This document shows, one piece after another, positions 33,192 through 44,172 of a stretch of 64,000 nucleotides of DNA. The notes beneath the pieces are model-generated. The model saw only the letters and a list, made by a program, of their open reading frames with translations, ran no database searches and was not told where the DNA came from. The translations under genes and the position numbers were made by a program. This DNA is from Butyricicoccus pullicaecorum DSM 23266. GTDB taxonomy: Bacteria > Bacillota > Clostridia > Oscillospirales > Butyricicoccaceae. Within the stretch, counting starts at the first letter, position 1. Each line of letters begins with the position of its first letter. The DNA lies in assembly GCF_900167005.1 (NCBI RefSeq), contig NZ_FUXW01000004.1, forward strand, positions 62,001 to 126,000, written 5' to 3'.

Positions 33192-34457
33192 TTAAAGTTC
33201 CATATCTTGCGACTTGCGGCGGGAAGGCTGATCGTGCTGCCTTGTTTGCCAGGTACGGGTCAAAATAGCATCAAGAAAAGCCCGCACCTTTTCGGGTGCG
33301 AGCTTGACAGCTTCCAGATAAGGCCGTACCTGTTCTTTTAGCGATTCATATCGCTGTTTCCAGACAGCGGCACTCTTTTGCGCTTGTTGCAACTTATCTT
33401 CCAAGCGGCTGTTTTCTGCCTTGGCAAGAATCCCATTGACCGCATAATCCTTGAGTGTGCTGCACTCGGATGGGGTCAGAGTGATATTGCCGGTGATCGT
33501 CTTTTTCCCCATGGAGCGGATTTCCTGTACGGTCAGGGCGGTGGTTCGCTGTTCTTTGGTCTGCTTTTGCAGGGATTGCAGTTCCTTCTGCTTTTTCTCA
33601 ACGGCAGCCTGTACAGTGTCCAGCGCCTGCTCTGTCTGAGCGATTTGAGCGGTCACATCTTCCAGCCGCTGCTGCTCCTGTGCCACCTTGAACTGGGTCA
33701 CAGTCAGATGTTCTTCAGTGCTGCCACGCTCTCCACGCTCCACATCGGTATATCCGGCAGCTTTCATATAGTTGAAGAAATCGTCTTGCAGGACACTGTA
33801 CGATGTTCGCAGGACTTTCTTGCCCTTGGCGGTCAGAAGCGGATTGCCCTGTTCATCCAGAGCAACTTTTGACTCCCACTTTTTGCTGCGGCTGACCTGC
33901 ATGATCGTTTCCTTGACTGTACCCACAAGAGATTTATCCTTGCACCGCTTCGACCAGAGAATCTGTTTTTCCACCACCGGGACATAGACCACATGAAGGT
34001 GGTAGTGGTATACATCCTGCCCCAGAGCTTCCGACATGGCCCGGTTGCGCTCATCGGCGTGCATAACAGCAGAGAGGATATACTGCTCACCACCCACGAT
34101 TTCCACGGCGGCTTTGTATGCGTCAGTGTAGAACTGCTTAGCATATTCGTAGCCGCCGTGGTTGTGGAAATAAGCGGAGTTCACATCAAAAATCAGTTCC
34201 CCATATTTCACCGCATCGGCTTTCAGACCACGAGTGGAGATGACACCATCGGCAATCATCTGATCGAACATAGCAGCATAGCTGTCGGTGGGAGCCTTGA
34301 AGTGGATATTCCGGTAGGTCTGGGAGGTATCAATATCCTGGTTGGAGTAGCTGTCCTTTTCCCGTTCGTTATGCTCCTGCACCTTCGCCACATCATCGAG
34401 GGTGGGCAAGTCCTGGTTACGGGCAAAGGTGCGGTCGATTCCATCGTTTCTTGCCAT
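33192..34457 (-). CDS. MobV-type relaxase
   Basis: A 421-residue mobilization protein of the Mob/Pre family. The catalytic core covers about residues 1-210 and carries the His triad in YHYHLHVVYVPV, with Asn-rich opening motifs (MARNDGIDRTFARNQD). A long coiled coil (240-320) and a charged tail follow. It nicks the transfer origin and pilots DNA with help from another conjugative element, because no type IV secretion genes are seen here. The origin is expected just upstream. Confidence 0.88.
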   Translation of the reverse strand: MARNDGIDRTFARNQDLPTLDDVAKVQEHNEREKDSYSNQDIDTSQTYRNIHFKAPTDSYAAMFDQMIADGVISTRGLKADAVKYGELIFDVNSAYFHNHGGYEYAKQFYTDAYKAAVEIVGGEQYILSAVMHADERNRAMSEALGQDVYHYHLHVVYVPVVEKQILWSKRCKDKSLVGTVKETIMQVSRSKKWESKVALDEQGNPLLTAKGKKVLRTSYSVLQDDFFNYMKAAGYTDVERGERGSTEEHLTVTQFKVAQEQQRLEDVTAQIAQTEQALDTVQAAVEKKQKELQSLQKQTKEQRTTALTVQEIRSMGKKTITGNITLTPSECSTLKDYAVNGILAKAENSRLEDKLQQAQKSAAVWKQRYESLKEQVRPYLEAVKLAPEKVRAFLDAILTRTWQTRQHDQPSRRKSQDMEL

Positions 34458-34808
34458 AAAAATCAGCTCCTTTCCATTGTGCGGCAGACGGCTGGGGGAC
34501 GGGGATGCACTTCCTGCGGGAAGTGTAATAACCCACTATGACACTTTCATCCCGAAGGGCTGCAAAGTGCCGTGGGCTCTCCGAGGGGGAATGCGGCATC
34601 TGCGGATACCTTGCCGCCTTTAGAGGCTTGTGTGTGGCACCCAAATCCTCAAAAGGCGGTGTGACCGACAGTCTCTCCGCACTCTTGATTGCTTCAATTC
34701 TGCCGCTCACAGGCAGAGCAGATTTTGCAAATCCACTCTGCCATCCATCTCCAAATCTGTGGATTTTTCGATGGAGACGGGAGGTACGGCGGGTAAGAAT
34801 GGCGGGCA
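34458..34808. other. Non-coding gap next to the relaxase, candidate oriT
   Basis: The 351-bp gap is GC-rich and has inverted repeats (for example GCGGCATC near 34590 and GCCGCC at 34613). It contains TTGTGTGTGG at about 34629, similar to the GTGTG nick motif of MobV-family origins. A 155-codon frame on the + strand runs through it, but it overlaps the convergent HTH gene and has no ribosome site. The position beside mobV is where oriT is expected. Not proven. Confidence 0.4.
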
Positions 34809-35030
34809 TCATTTCTCTCTCCGCTTCTGCCATACAAGGTCATAGCCGAGAGCATCAGCAAGCTGAACCGCCTCCACATACCGCAGAGACTCCCGCTGGA
34901 GCTTGTTGGACAGGTTGGAAACGCTGTCGCTCCAGCCGTAATCCTCGGAAAGCCGGTCAACGACCTCCTGCATCGTGCAGCCGGAACGCACGATGTACGA
35001 CTTGATTTCATTTCTCAAATTGGATTTCAT
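34809..35030 (-). CDS. Small HTH-type regulator, 73 aa
   Basis: A helix-turn-helix-like protein (residues 5-60: IKSYIVRSGCTMQEVVDRL, NLSNKLQRESLRYVEAVQL) of the Xre-like mini-regulator kind found in clostridial mobile elements. The ATG at 35030 follows a GAGG site. It may regulate transfer or replication. The exact family is unclear. Confidence 0.7.
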   Translation of the reverse strand: MKSNLRNEIKSYIVRSGCTMQEVVDRLSEDYGWSDSVSNLSNKLQRESLRYVEAVQLADALGYDLVWQKRREK

Positions 35031-35452
35031 AGAAAACACCTCATTCTTTCGTAAAGCTGGTTTGCTGTGGAGCATATTCGCTGCACTGCTCAGCAAACAC
35101 AGATAAGATTCAAAAAATCACTCAGGATTGTGTCCATGAAGAACTGTCCGCAACAGTACCCTATCGACTTTGCGATTAGGTGGGCTTGCAAGTAAAGCCG
35201 TAAAAACAACCACCTTTCCGCATACCACCATCACCGTTCTGTAAATCACTGAATGATGATTTGTGTTCTGTTTACGGTAGTGTTTTTCACTGTTTGCACA
35301 ACCATTCATATGAAGTGCGGATTTTAGAGCGCCATCTGAGCCGAACAATAAAAAATGAACTTTGATTTTTTGCGTTCGTGTGTTCCTCTGTTCCAAAAGC
35401 TGCACCCAATCCGGAACGCATGAACGCACGAACAGGAGGTTTTGAAGTTTTA
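35031..35452. other. Intergenic region with iteron-like inverted repeat
   Basis: The 422-bp gap lies between the mini-regulator and the helicase gene. A 21-bp inverted repeat at 35373-35393 and 35412-35432 contains GTTC units spaced at 8 bp (GTTCGTG, GTTCCTC, GTTCC against GTTCGTG, GTTCATG, GTTCC) around an 18-bp centre. Initiator-binding iterons look like this. No coding frame with a ribosome site was found. Confidence 0.45.
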
Positions 35453-36748
35453 TTACAATTCCATAGGCGAGAGCAGGACATAAATACCCATATATCCCCG
35501 GCACCGCTTTCCGCCGCCGATGTGCAGATTGCTGACCGGCTCCAAATGGTAGCGTTCAGCATTTTGGCTAAGCTGGTTTGCGAAGCTCTTTGGGGACAGT
35601 GGGTTTTCTGCGTTGTCCTCACACCACCGCTTATACGCTGCATACAGATTTTTGGTGCTGGCTTCATAATCGGCCTTGAATGCCACATAACCCTCAGAAT
35701 CGAGAAAGTCCAGAATGTTATTAGCATCCCGAACAGCGGAAGTGATATTGTCCTTGGCTCTCTGGCTGATGGTAAAGTGATAGCGATTGGCGATCAGCCG
35801 CCGCAGCCCCTCCAGCATCCAGAGGAAGATTCCCTCTTTTTCGGCAATCAGTTTTTCAGCAAGAAACGGGTCATCGAACCGATCCGCAGGCTTGTCTTTG
35901 GTGGTCAGAATGATTTGGCGGCGAAAGAAACCGTCGCTGCGGTCGTGAAGTGCAGTCAATGCCCCGTTGCCGAAGCAGAGAAAACGCACATACAGCTGCC
36001 CCTGATAGCTCTGTTCTTTCTTCCGTTCCAAATCCATCCGCAGTTCCGCTGTTACGATGGATTTTACGTAGTTGGTTTTGGTCAAGGCGTTCATGTCCAG
36101 ATCATCGTCCACCATGAGCAGCTTGCCCTCCAAGTCGGCTCTGGCGAAACGGTTGTTTTCTATCTTTTGGATGGAAGTGGTGTTCATGTTTAGCCCGAAA
36201 ATGGCGTTCATCACCACACCGATCCGGCTTTTGCCCTCGCCGCCCTTGCCAATCAGCATGAGCATTTTCTGACCTTTGGTGGACGGAATCAGGCAGTAGC
36301 CCAGATACTCCTGCAAGGCGGGAATGTCCTCCGGTTCCAACAATTCCGAAAGGAAGCGCAGCCAGTGTTCCGGTGCAGGAGCATCTGCCCGATAAGGCAC
36401 CGACAGGCGGTTGTTGCAGTACTCTTTTTCCTCTGTGAATGTACCGTCCAGAAAATAAGTGCCATTAGCCACATGGATGCGGTCACATTGCAGGGGCAAC
36501 GGGTCTGTGTATGCCGCCAGCTTCAACGCTTTGATTATCTGCTCCACCGTCTGTGCAACCTTGGCATGAAGCCAGGGCGAGATTTCCTCATAAATTGTCC
36601 GCTTCAATTTGCTCTCATCCGGCAACGGTCCATCCACCGTATAAAAGCGGTCGTTGATGCAGCGCATGGGATGCCGGGACAGAAAATCCCGGCAGTATTC
36701 CGGCTCGACAATTTTCCCTTTATCATCGATCCAAACAGGGTTATTCAT
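35453..36748 (-). CDS. D5-like primase-helicase (superfamily 3)
   Basis: A 431-residue protein with the P4/D5 helicase domain at about 120-330. It shows Walker A GKGGEGKS, Walker B LLMVDDDLD and the SF3 motif C-type asparagine in CFGNGAL. The N-terminal region recalls the D5_N domain, and the C-terminal region (about 370-430) is a winged-helix-like end. It should unwind the element's DNA after excision. Its start overlaps the CHC2 primase gene by 8 bp, so the two are coupled. It gives the element a replication module. Confidence 0.9.
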   Translation of the reverse strand: MNNPVWIDDKGKIVEPEYCRDFLSRHPMRCINDRFYTVDGPLPDESKLKRTIYEEISPWLHAKVAQTVEQIIKALKLAAYTDPLPLQCDRIHVANGTYFLDGTFTEEKEYCNNRLSVPYRADAPAPEHWLRFLSELLEPEDIPALQEYLGYCLIPSTKGQKMLMLIGKGGEGKSRIGVVMNAIFGLNMNTTSIQKIENNRFARADLEGKLLMVDDDLDMNALTKTNYVKSIVTAELRMDLERKKEQSYQGQLYVRFLCFGNGALTALHDRSDGFFRRQIILTTKDKPADRFDDPFLAEKLIAEKEGIFLWMLEGLRRLIANRYHFTISQRAKDNITSAVRDANNILDFLDSEGYVAFKADYEASTKNLYAAYKRWCEDNAENPLSPKSFANQLSQNAERYHLEPVSNLHIGGGKRCRGYMGIYVLLSPMEL

Positions 36749-37337
36749 GGTATCGCTCCTCTCTCGGTCGGGTCTGTAATTTGCGGATGTATCCGTCTGC
36801 CGTTAGTTCGCTCACGACTTCGCTTCGTTCATAGGAATCGCCTTGCAGCAGGATATCCAACTGATACTCTGCCCAGGGCAGCCGGTGGCAGGCTTCCACA
36901 AACCGCTCGTCCAACACATCTTCCGGCGCTTGTGGTGCATACCGTTTTTCCCAATCCAGGAGCAACCGCCGATACTGGTTCAAAACAGAAAAGCACAGCT
37001 GCTCGTTCTCACGAAGCTGCTGTGCTTTGGTGTTGTGTTTCTTTTTCCGGCGAATGGCTTCCGGCAAGGGCTTGTCCGGCGCAAGGTGAAAGTCCGACGC
37101 CAGTTTTCGGGCCGCATCATACAGCCGAATGTCAAACAGTTTGGCGGTCAAATCGATCACATCCCCGTGTTCCCCGCAGGCGAAACAGTGGTAGTGGTCA
37201 TCCGATACATACAAGCTCGGGCGACGGTCATTATGGAACGGACACAGTGCCATGCCATAGTGGTTGACGTCAATTCCATACGCCTGCGCTGCTTCCTGTG
37301 TGTTGATACTGGCTTTCACCACTTCAAACAGATTCAT
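36741..37337 (-). CDS. CHC2 zinc-finger primase-like protein
   Basis: A 198-residue protein with the DnaG-type CHC2 finger: CPFHNDRRPSL with the Cys-His pair and CFACGEHGDVIDL with the second Cys pair (about residues 30-65). There is no TOPRIM domain, so it works with the adjacent helicase. The ATG at 37337 follows GGAGG. The last 130 residues are helical, Lys/Arg-rich and of unknown fold. Confidence 0.9.
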   Translation of the reverse strand: MNLFEVVKASINTQEAAQAYGIDVNHYGMALCPFHNDRRPSLYVSDDHYHCFACGEHGDVIDLTAKLFDIRLYDAARKLASDFHLAPDKPLPEAIRRKKKHNTKAQQLRENEQLCFSVLNQYRRLLLDWEKRYAPQAPEDVLDERFVEACHRLPWAEYQLDILLQGDSYERSEVVSELTADGYIRKLQTRPREERYHE

Positions 37338-37510
37338 ACCGATTCCCTCCATTTCCTTTTTGATGGGGCAGTTTTCTCACCCCTCTGTATAGGTTATGGG
37401 GAAAATCGAAAAAAACAGGCGAATGGCATGACAAGGCATTTTCAAAAAACATGACAAGAATTTAATTGTGTGCTATTATAAAAATAAAAAAACATGACAG
37501 GAGGGAGAAG

Positions 37511-38626
37511 ATGGATCAGATCATCAACCATGCGGTTTTGTCGCTGGATTTCTGGCAGGACACCGTGAACTATGAGGGGTGTACCATGCCCACAGGAACC
37601 ATTGGTTGCGAGGTGCTGAACATCCCGGACAGTACCATTGAAAAACTGGATACTCCCTGCAATGTGCTGAACCAGCTGCTTCAGGGGATGAACACCGGTT
37701 CCGTGGATATGGAGCTGCTGCCGCAGGTGCAGCAGGCCGCTGGCGAGATCATCTCCTTTTTGCAGGCGACACCACCGTTCTCCCGCCTGAATCGGAGCTA
37801 TTTTGAGCAAAAACTTGCAGCCATCTTTTCCGAAGAATATATGGAGGACGCAAAAGCCTATTTGCAGCTTACGCAGCAGGAGCAGCTGATTTGTGCATTG
37901 ACTGGTCAGCATAGCAAGGCAACCATGCTCGTCCGAATAGCGCAGGTGCTGGGGCATTTGAGCTATTCTCTGGGGCAATACAAGGAGGCTCTGACGAAAT
38001 ATGCAGAGCGCTTGAATGAGCCAGACTATGACCGTACTCCGGACGGTTATGCTGCAATGTTCGGACAGTTCTTCAAAGGTGAGCCAACTCTGTCGCTGGA
38101 TAACCCAGCCTGGATGACCCTGACCAATGCTTCGGTGCAGTATGTAGCCGCCGTTCGGCCCGGAAAGACGGAGCCACAGCTGGTCAAACGGATGCACTAT
38201 GTCTCCTTTGTGGGGATGTTCCGTTCTGACTTATTTGAGGGGCTTTGTGTGGGCCATGCACCTAAGAAATGCCCCATCTGCGGTAGATGGTTTCTTACCA
38301 TTGATGCACGGCATACCAAATACTGCGGTGGTCTGGCCCCCGGCGACCAGCGGGGACGGACTTGCCGGCAAATCGGCAATCTGAGAGGCCGGGAACAACG
38401 TGAGCTTGCGGACGATCACCCTATCAAGGCCATTTATACCCGCCGGATGAACTCCATTTTGCAAAGCACCCGCCGGGGAAAGTTGGATGAAGAGACGGCA
38501 GCAGCTATGAAAAAGCTGGCAAAGGATAAGATGCTCCGTGCGCTTTCGGATCATCGCTATGCCAGCACTGTCTATGAGCAGGAAATGACTCAGCAGGCAC
38601 TTTTGAAAGCAGTACAAAAGAAATAG
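37511..38626 (+). CDS. DUF6076-type zinc-knuckle protein
   Basis: A 371-residue protein. A helical body (residues 1-230) is followed by CPICGRWFLTIDARHTKYC, a Cys-pair zinc knuckle with a distant third and fourth Cys (TCRQIGNLRG). This pattern occurs in DUF6076 proteins of clostridial mobile elements. The ATG at 37511 follows CAGGAGGG. It is transcribed divergently from the primase gene, with the sigma-like gene 31 bp behind. The function is unknown. Confidence 0.8.
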   Translation: MDQIINHAVLSLDFWQDTVNYEGCTMPTGTIGCEVLNIPDSTIEKLDTPCNVLNQLLQGMNTGSVDMELLPQVQQAAGEIISFLQATPPFSRLNRSYFEQKLAAIFSEEYMEDAKAYLQLTQQEQLICALTGQHSKATMLVRIAQVLGHLSYSLGQYKEALTKYAERLNEPDYDRTPDGYAAMFGQFFKGEPTLSLDNPAWMTLTNASVQYVAAVRPGKTEPQLVKRMHYVSFVGMFRSDLFEGLCVGHAPKKCPICGRWFLTIDARHTKYCGGLAPGDQRGRTCRQIGNLRGREQRELADDHPIKAIYTRRMNSILQSTRRGKLDEETAAAMKKLAKDKMLRALSDHRYASTVYEQEMTQQALLKAVQKK

Positions 38627-38657
38627 CGGCGAAACATCAGAAAGGCGGTGAGGAAAA

Positions 38658-39851
38658 ATGGATACAGTGTGGACATGGGAGCTGTCCGGCTACTGTGCCA
38701 AATACGGCTTTCTGACCGAACCCAAGGGCTTGACCATGCGGGAAGCGGAACGCATCTTTCAGCTTGACCCGGAACCGCCTGTTCGGGAAAACATGAATGA
38801 TTATATTCTGGAGGCTGTACGGAGCCGTAAGTTGCGCTGGTTTTCCTTTTTCCTGCACTGTTATGAAAACCGGCTCAATGGTCGTATTCACCGTTTCCTG
38901 CTGCGGGAGGGGCTGGATCGCTATGACCCGGAACGATTTTTGGACTACAAAATGGGCTGTGTACTTGCCATGCTGGATTGTCTCAGGGGATACAATCCAG
39001 CACAAGGGGCGGATTTTCTGACCTATGCCCATCATTTTATCGGGAATGCCCTTTTGACCTGCCGGATGCAGGAGGAGGCCGGTTCCTTCGAAAATGTGGA
39101 TGAGTACAAAGCTGTGCGTGGGATTGCTTGGCTCTATAATCAATCCGGTCAGTCTGAACAGGCGGCAATCCAGAAATATGCCCAGAAAAACGGTTGTACC
39201 GAGGAAACCGCAGCAAAGTTTTTGGCATTGGCCAAGCAAAATCGCAGCCGTGTTCCGTTTTATCAGACCATTCAGGATGAGGACAGCGAAGAAACCGGCG
39301 AGGATGTCAGCCGGGATGACCATTGGGACTATACGGAGATTCTATGGAACGGCATCCAGGCTGAAGCTGTCCGAGAAGCGTTTGAAAAGCTGAATTACCG
39401 GGAGCAGACACTTTTGGAAAAGAGAAACGCCATCTGTATGACCTGTGGTAGGGTCAGTCCCATCAGCACCCGACTGACCTTTGAAGAATTGGCGGTCCTC
39501 TTTGAGGGCAGCACAGCCAGTGGTGCAGAACGGGCCTACCGCAAAGCTGTGGAACACTTGGCCTGTCTGCTGACAGAAGCCGGAGTGCTTCACATAATTC
39601 GCCTAAAACGCAAATCCCAGACCAAACGCAAAAAGAAAATCGCCGCCGCTGTCTACCTGTATCAGGTGGACAACGACGGCGAATGGGGTGAGATTTCGTT
39701 TGATTTTGAGGCTGGAACAGCGGAGATCATCCGGTTGGCAGAGTGGGATTCGACGGTAAGTAAGAAATTTGCAAAACAGGTAATCTATCATCTGCAAACT
39801 TCTCCAAATCATAATCTGCCCAAGGATGGGGTAATGATATTTGAAATATGA
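38658..39851 (+). CDS. Sigma-70-like protein of the mobile element
   Basis: A 397-residue protein. Residues 80-140 resemble sigma region 2 (FLDYKMGCVLAMLDCLRGYN, DFLTYAHHFIGNALLT). The middle (about 225-310) contains a region-4-like helix-turn-helix, ending AYRKAVEHLACLL, but it is interrupted by a CMTCGRVSP insertion. The C-terminal third is an added beta-rich domain. Such proteins are common on clostridial integrative elements and may direct transcription of element genes. It is convergent with the hsdR gene. Confidence 0.75.
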   Translation: MDTVWTWELSGYCAKYGFLTEPKGLTMREAERIFQLDPEPPVRENMNDYILEAVRSRKLRWFSFFLHCYENRLNGRIHRFLLREGLDRYDPERFLDYKMGCVLAMLDCLRGYNPAQGADFLTYAHHFIGNALLTCRMQEEAGSFENVDEYKAVRGIAWLYNQSGQSEQAAIQKYAQKNGCTEETAAKFLALAKQNRSRVPFYQTIQDEDSEETGEDVSRDDHWDYTEILWNGIQAEAVREAFEKLNYREQTLLEKRNAICMTCGRVSPISTRLTFEELAVLFEGSTASGAERAYRKAVEHLACLLTEAGVLHIIRLKRKSQTKRKKKIAAAVYLYQVDNDGEWGEISFDFEAGTAEIIRLAEWDSTVSKKFAKQVIYHLQTSPNHNLPKDGVMIFEI

Positions 39852-39883
39852 TTCCCATATTTTAAGGCTGAATATCTTTCACC

Positions 39884-42800
39884 TTATTTGTCGTCGTGCA
39901 GTTCTTTATACAGACGATCCGCCAAAGCTCTCATCACAGCCTGATACTTATCTGCATCCAAGAAGAGCTGCTCATATGCTGCGGTGTTCTCCATATAAGC
40001 TTCCTGTGCGGTTGTATCAAAAATCCCCGGAAAAAGACTTCTCTCATATACTTGGCGATCCTCGGTCTTTGCGGCTTTTTTGGCTTTAGAATCCTTGCGC
40101 ATTTTTTGATACAGCGTATCAACCATTACACGGTCTGCATCTGTGAATTCACCATAGAATTCCTCATTGATGCGCTGGATAATCTCGTCCAATGGACTGG
40201 TACGATCTTTTTGACCACCAGCCCGTTTTGGCTGAGTCGGTTTCCAAGATCCAGGCTTGCTTTCAAGTTCGATTGCACCTTCGTATGTCTTTTCCAGACG
40301 ATAATATTCCAGCTTGACTCTATTATCAAGATCAAATGGCTGTACGGGATCGGAGGGAAGCAACTTGGCCAAGTAAGAGCAGAAAACGTACTCTTTGTGC
40401 AGTTCTTTATCGAACATACGGGTAATCTGAGAAATGTAGTTATACCACTTAACGAGCGCACGGACTTCTCTACGAAACTGATAGCGTTGCTCCTGATTGA
40501 GTTCGTTGTACTTATCAGCCACAGGCTTTAGCGCATTGGATATCTTTCCCTGAGTCAGATTTGCCTTGCGCACATCCGGGTCAAAATAAATACTGGAAAC
40601 TTCTTCAATATCCTCATCTGTATAGATGCCAAAACCACGAAGCGTTTTCTGTGTTGTGTAAATCAAATCGAAGTTGATTTCTTCATCCAGACTGGTTTCC
40701 TGATAGAACTGCTGGAAAGCTTCACGGATGCGTTCAATCGGATTTACAAAATCGAGAATATAGGTGTCCTCTTTGCCAGGGTAGATACGGTTGACACGGC
40801 TTAAAGTCTGAACAGCCTTCACATCACGAAGTTCTTTATCAACAATCATCGTGTGGAGAAGCGGCTCATCAAAGCCTGTCTGATATTTTTCTGCAACAAT
40901 GAGAATATTGCCTTCTTCGTGGAATACGGCCTTTGTCTGACTTTCCTTCACCCGATTGCCGTTACGATCTACATTCATACCGCTTTCGGTGTATTCAGTA
41001 CCTGTCGGGTCATCTGGGTCTTTCAGGCTCCCGCTAAAAGCAATCATGATTTCTACATCATCGTAATTGTTGCTTTCAAGATAACGCTTAATTTCGTGAT
41101 AGTAACGGACTGCCGCCAGCCTGGACGCAGTAACTACCATCATCTTTCCACGGCCACCGATCTTCTTTTTTGTGACCTCACGGAAAGTCTCTACAATAAT
41201 AGCTGCTTTCTGCTGAAGGTTGTGCGGATGTAATTCCTCATAGCGTCGAATCGTTCTAACAGCTTTGGAGGTAGGGACTTCCGGATTGTCCTGGACATTC
41301 TTTGCGATTTGATAACACATTTTGTATGTGGTGTAGTTTGCTAAAACATCCAGGATAAATCCTTCTTCGATAGCCTGTCGCATCGAATAGATGTGGAAGG
41401 GGTGGAAAGAACCATCCGGTTGAGGTTCGCCGAAAATTTCCAGGGTTTTGCCTTTGGGCGTTGCAGTAAAGGCAAAGAAACTCATGTTGCTGTGTTTACC
41501 CTGGCTGAGCATTTCTTGTACAAGAATATCGTTGGACTCGACTTCTTCGATAGCCTTTTCTTCCAGTTCGGCATATTCTGCAAGAGCATCGCTCACATCG
41601 GCAAGAGCGGCCTTGAGTTTTAATGCGCTCTGTCCAGTCTGGCTGCTGTGTGCTTCATCTACAATAACCGCATAATGCTTACCAACAGCGGACTCGACCT
41701 CATTGTAAATTACAGGGAACTTCTGTAAGGTGGTGACAATGATACGCTTTCCATCGTTAATAGCGTCACGCAGAGCGCCAGAGTTTTTCTTCTCGTCAAT
41801 CGTAACTACACTCCCCAAAGTGTGGTCAAAGCTGGAAACGGTGGCCTGCAACTGTTGATCGAGAATACGGCGGTCTGTAATAATGATTACGCTGTTAAAA
41901 ATTGCATCGTTGTTTTCGTTGTGGAGGCTGGCCATACGGTAAGCCGTCCAAGCGATAGAATTAGACTTGCCGGAACCGGCACTGTGTTGGATGAGATAGT
42001 TATGTCCAGCGCCATTAGTTCTAACATGATTGACCAGTTGACGCACGACATCCAACTGGTGATACCGTGGGAAAATGACTTTGCTGCTGACGGTTTTCTT
42101 TGTGGAACCGTCCGGCAAAGTCTCTTTTTTTTCTGTTCTTTCGTAGTTAATGAACTTTTGCAGAATATCCAACAAGCTATCCTTCTGGAGGACTTTCTCC
42201 CAGAAGTAAGAAGTTACATAGCTGCCATCGGTGCTCTTTGGATTACCTGCACCGCCATCCTTGCCTGCACCGGCACTGCCTTGATTGAAAGGAAGGAACG
42301 TTGTCTCCGGGCCTTTCAGCTGGGTAGTCATATATACATTGTAGAGATCGCAGGCAAAGTATGCGAGAACACGCTTATTAAATCCGAATGCCGGTTCATT
42401 AGGGTTGCGGTCATATTGCCACTGACGCATAGCGTCATCCACCGACTGCCCGGTGAGCTGATTTTTCAGTTCAATCGCCACAACAGGGATGCCGTTGACA
42501 GCCAGCATCATATCGACTGTATTTGTGTTGCGTTTAGAATAGTGCCACTGGCGGATACACTGGCAGACATTCTTTTGGTAGTTGGTGATGGACACCTCGT
42601 TCAGCTCAGACTCTGGCTTAAAATAGCACACCCGAAAATTGATGCCACGATGCTTGAAGCCGTGACGCAGGACAGAAATCAGACCATCCTGCGTGACGGC
42701 ATTTTCAAATGCCTTATAAAACTGCCGAATAGGGTTGATCGTACACATCCGCTCGAAGCGTTTCCATGCCATGGGCTGGGTGCTTTTTACGAAATCGGAC

Positions 42801-42943
42801 AGAGTGACGATGTCCAGAAACATATCTTTGCTTTCATCGCTACAATAACCGGCATCCGTTGCCTTTGTCCATCCACCATCCTCAGAAACAAGGTAGGTCT
42901 CTATGAATTCTTCAAAGCGTTTTTCTGTTTCGTTCATGGTCAC
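39884..42943 (-). CDS. hsdR: Type I restriction enzyme, R subunit
   Basis: A 1019-residue motor and nuclease subunit. An N-terminal nuclease (about 130-175) has the catalytic Glu-Lys in [17 protein letters not shown] translocase follows with Walker A AGSGKSNS and [12 protein letters not shown]. It includes the RecA-like second domain ([15 protein letters not shown]) and a long C-terminal helical region. It cuts foreign DNA at a distance from unmodified sites together with HsdM and HsdS. Its start overlaps the hsdS stop in an ATGA. The length is normal for the family. Confidence 0.96.
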   Translation of the reverse strand: MTMNETEKRFEEFIETYLVSEDGGWTKATDAGYCSDESKDMFLDIVTLSDFVKSTQPMAWKRFERMCTINPIRQFYKAFENAVTQDGLISVLRHGFKHRGINFRVCYFKPESELNEVSITNYQKNVCQCIRQWHYSKRNTNTVDMMLAVNGIPVVAIELKNQLTGQSVDDAMRQWQYDRNPNEPAFGFNKRVLAYFACDLYNVYMTTQLKGPETTFLPFNQGSAGAGKDGGAGNPKSTDGSYVTSYFWEKVLQKDSLLDILQKFINYERTEKKETLPDGSTKKTVSSKVIFPRYHQLDVVRQLVNHVRTNGAGHNYLIQHSAGSGKSNSIAWTAYRMASLHNENNDAIFNSVIIITDRRILDQQLQATVSSFDHTLGSVVTIDEKKNSGALRDAINDGKRIIVTTLQKFPVIYNEVESAVGKHYAVIVDEAHSSQTGQSALKLKAALADVSDALAEYAELEEKAIEEVESNDILVQEMLSQGKHSNMSFFAFTATPKGKTLEIFGEPQPDGSFHPFHIYSMRQAIEEGFILDVLANYTTYKMCYQIAKNVQDNPEVPTSKAVRTIRRYEELHPHNLQQKAAIIVETFREVTKKKIGGRGKMMVVTASRLAAVRYYHEIKRYLESNNYDDVEIMIAFSGSLKDPDDPTGTEYTESGMNVDRNGNRVKESQTKAVFHEEGNILIVAEKYQTGFDEPLLHTMIVDKELRDVKAVQTLSRVNRIYPGKEDTYILDFVNPIERIREAFQQFYQETSLDEEINFDLIYTTQKTLRGFGIYTDEDIEEVSSIYFDPDVRKANLTQGKISNALKPVADKYNELNQEQRYQFRREVRALVKWYNYISQITRMFDKELHKEYVFCSYLAKLLPSDPVQPFDLDNRVKLEYYRLEKTYEGAIELESKPGSWKPTQPKRAGGQKDRTSPLDEIIQRINEEFYGEFTDADRVMVDTLYQKMRKDSKAKKAAKTEDRQVYERSLFPGIFDTTAQEAYMENTAAYEQLFLDADKYQAVMRALADRLYKELHDDK

Positions 42944-44172
42944 ACCACCTTTCTTTTTCCTGTTACAGTTTCAAAAATTAATGATTTTTTATAACTTTCA
43001 AGTTCAAAAATCAAGGATTGTTTGTTTTCTATGATGGAATCGATCGAATGGCATATATCATTAAGATATGTGGAAATTTCAATTTGTTCTTCTATTGGGG
43101 GAAAAACTGTTTTTATATTTTGAATTGTATTAACAGATAAGCCCGGTTGAGCAGCACTATTCGAAGCATATCGGTTAAGGTTCATGCCATTCAGCAAATA
43201 ATACAAAAATGAAAGTTCTACTCCTTCTACATTTTTTGTTACCACTGCGTGTTCTGTTGCCCAAAAACATCCCTTTATTTTATGAACGTTACCGCATAAT
43301 GCACCTTGCCTACCTACAAGAAGATACTCTCCTTCGTAATTATACTTGGAATAATACCCTCGAATACCGTTTCCTCCGTATACTGGGTATTCTCCAGCTT
43401 CATCAATCTGATCAGACACAAGATTTTTCCCGGCTTGCATAGAACATAAATACTTAAGCGAGAGAATCCCCCAATGAGCAGGCATCTGGCCAATCCAATC
43501 AATATGGCTATCCTTCATTTCTGCTAAAGGATTTAGTCCCTTGGTGACTGCTTCAAAAACGATAGAAGCTCTCCACTTTTTGTATTCTGCAACACTGAGC
43601 TTTGCCTCCTCAATAAGAGTATCTATTTGAGCACATTGTTCATCGAGGAACTGCACAATGGTGTCTTTTTCATCTTGGCGTGGAAGAACTATGCGTAATT
43701 CCTTTACTTCTGCATAATTCAATCCCTGCCGTACACCGGAACCCATGCCATAAAATCCTTTTTTCAGGTCAAAGGCATGGAGCAGGTAGAACAAGTATTT
43801 TGAATTGCTTGTGTCGATTGGACGCAAGGTTGTATAGGCGGAGGTAATAATACCACGCTCTGTGGCCAAACCTACCCGAAGGCTTGTATGGTCATTCTGT
43901 AAATCTGTTAAACGAAGGACTATATCCCCATCTTCGATAATGTTATAGCCGTCAAAAGACGCAGGAAGAAGTCCATCCGGCGAATCAATATCTTTACGTT
44001 TGATTTTGCCGTAACTCAAAGACAACAGATTCTTTTCCTGAAGATTGCCGTTTTTTTCCTTGACCTGGGTCACAAGTTGATACAAGGTGTGGACACGCCA
44101 GTGAGAGGGAACACTGCCTATCCATTCAATACCACTATCTTTTGTTTTTTCATAGGTAGTAATTTCACTCAT
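42940..44172 (-). CDS. hsdS: Type I restriction specificity subunit
   Basis: A 410-residue S subunit. Two target-recognition domains begin with the repeated sequences [17 protein letters not shown] and [17 protein letters not shown], each followed by a helical spacer ([16 protein letters not shown] and a second copy near the C-terminus). These set the bipartite DNA sequence. It overlaps hsdM by 8 bp and hsdR by 4 bp. No phase-variable repeat or second specificity gene is seen beside it. Confidence 0.95.
   Translation of the reverse strand: MSEITTYEKTKDSGIEWIGSVPSHWRVHTLYQLVTQVKEKNGNLQEKNLLSLSYGKIKRKDIDSPDGLLPASFDGYNIIEDGDIVLRLTDLQNDHTSLRVGLATERGIITSAYTTLRPIDTSNSKYLFYLLHAFDLKKGFYGMGSGVRQGLNYAEVKELRIVLPRQDEKDTIVQFLDEQCAQIDTLIEEAKLSVAEYKKWRASIVFEAVTKGLNPLAEMKDSHIDWIGQMPAHWGILSLKYLCSMQAGKNLVSDQIDEAGEYPVYGGNGIRGYYSKYNYEGEYLLVGRQGALCGNVHKIKGCFWATEHAVVTKNVEGVELSFLYYLLNGMNLNRYASNSAAQPGLSVNTIQNIKTVFPPIEEQIEISTYLNDICHSIDSIIENKQSLIFELESYKKSLIFETVTGKRKVV

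Noticed and set aside
34538-35005. 155-codon + strand frame upstream of the relaxase
   Set aside because: No ribosome site, overlaps the HTH gene antisense, and lies where oriT is expected. Treated as non-coding.
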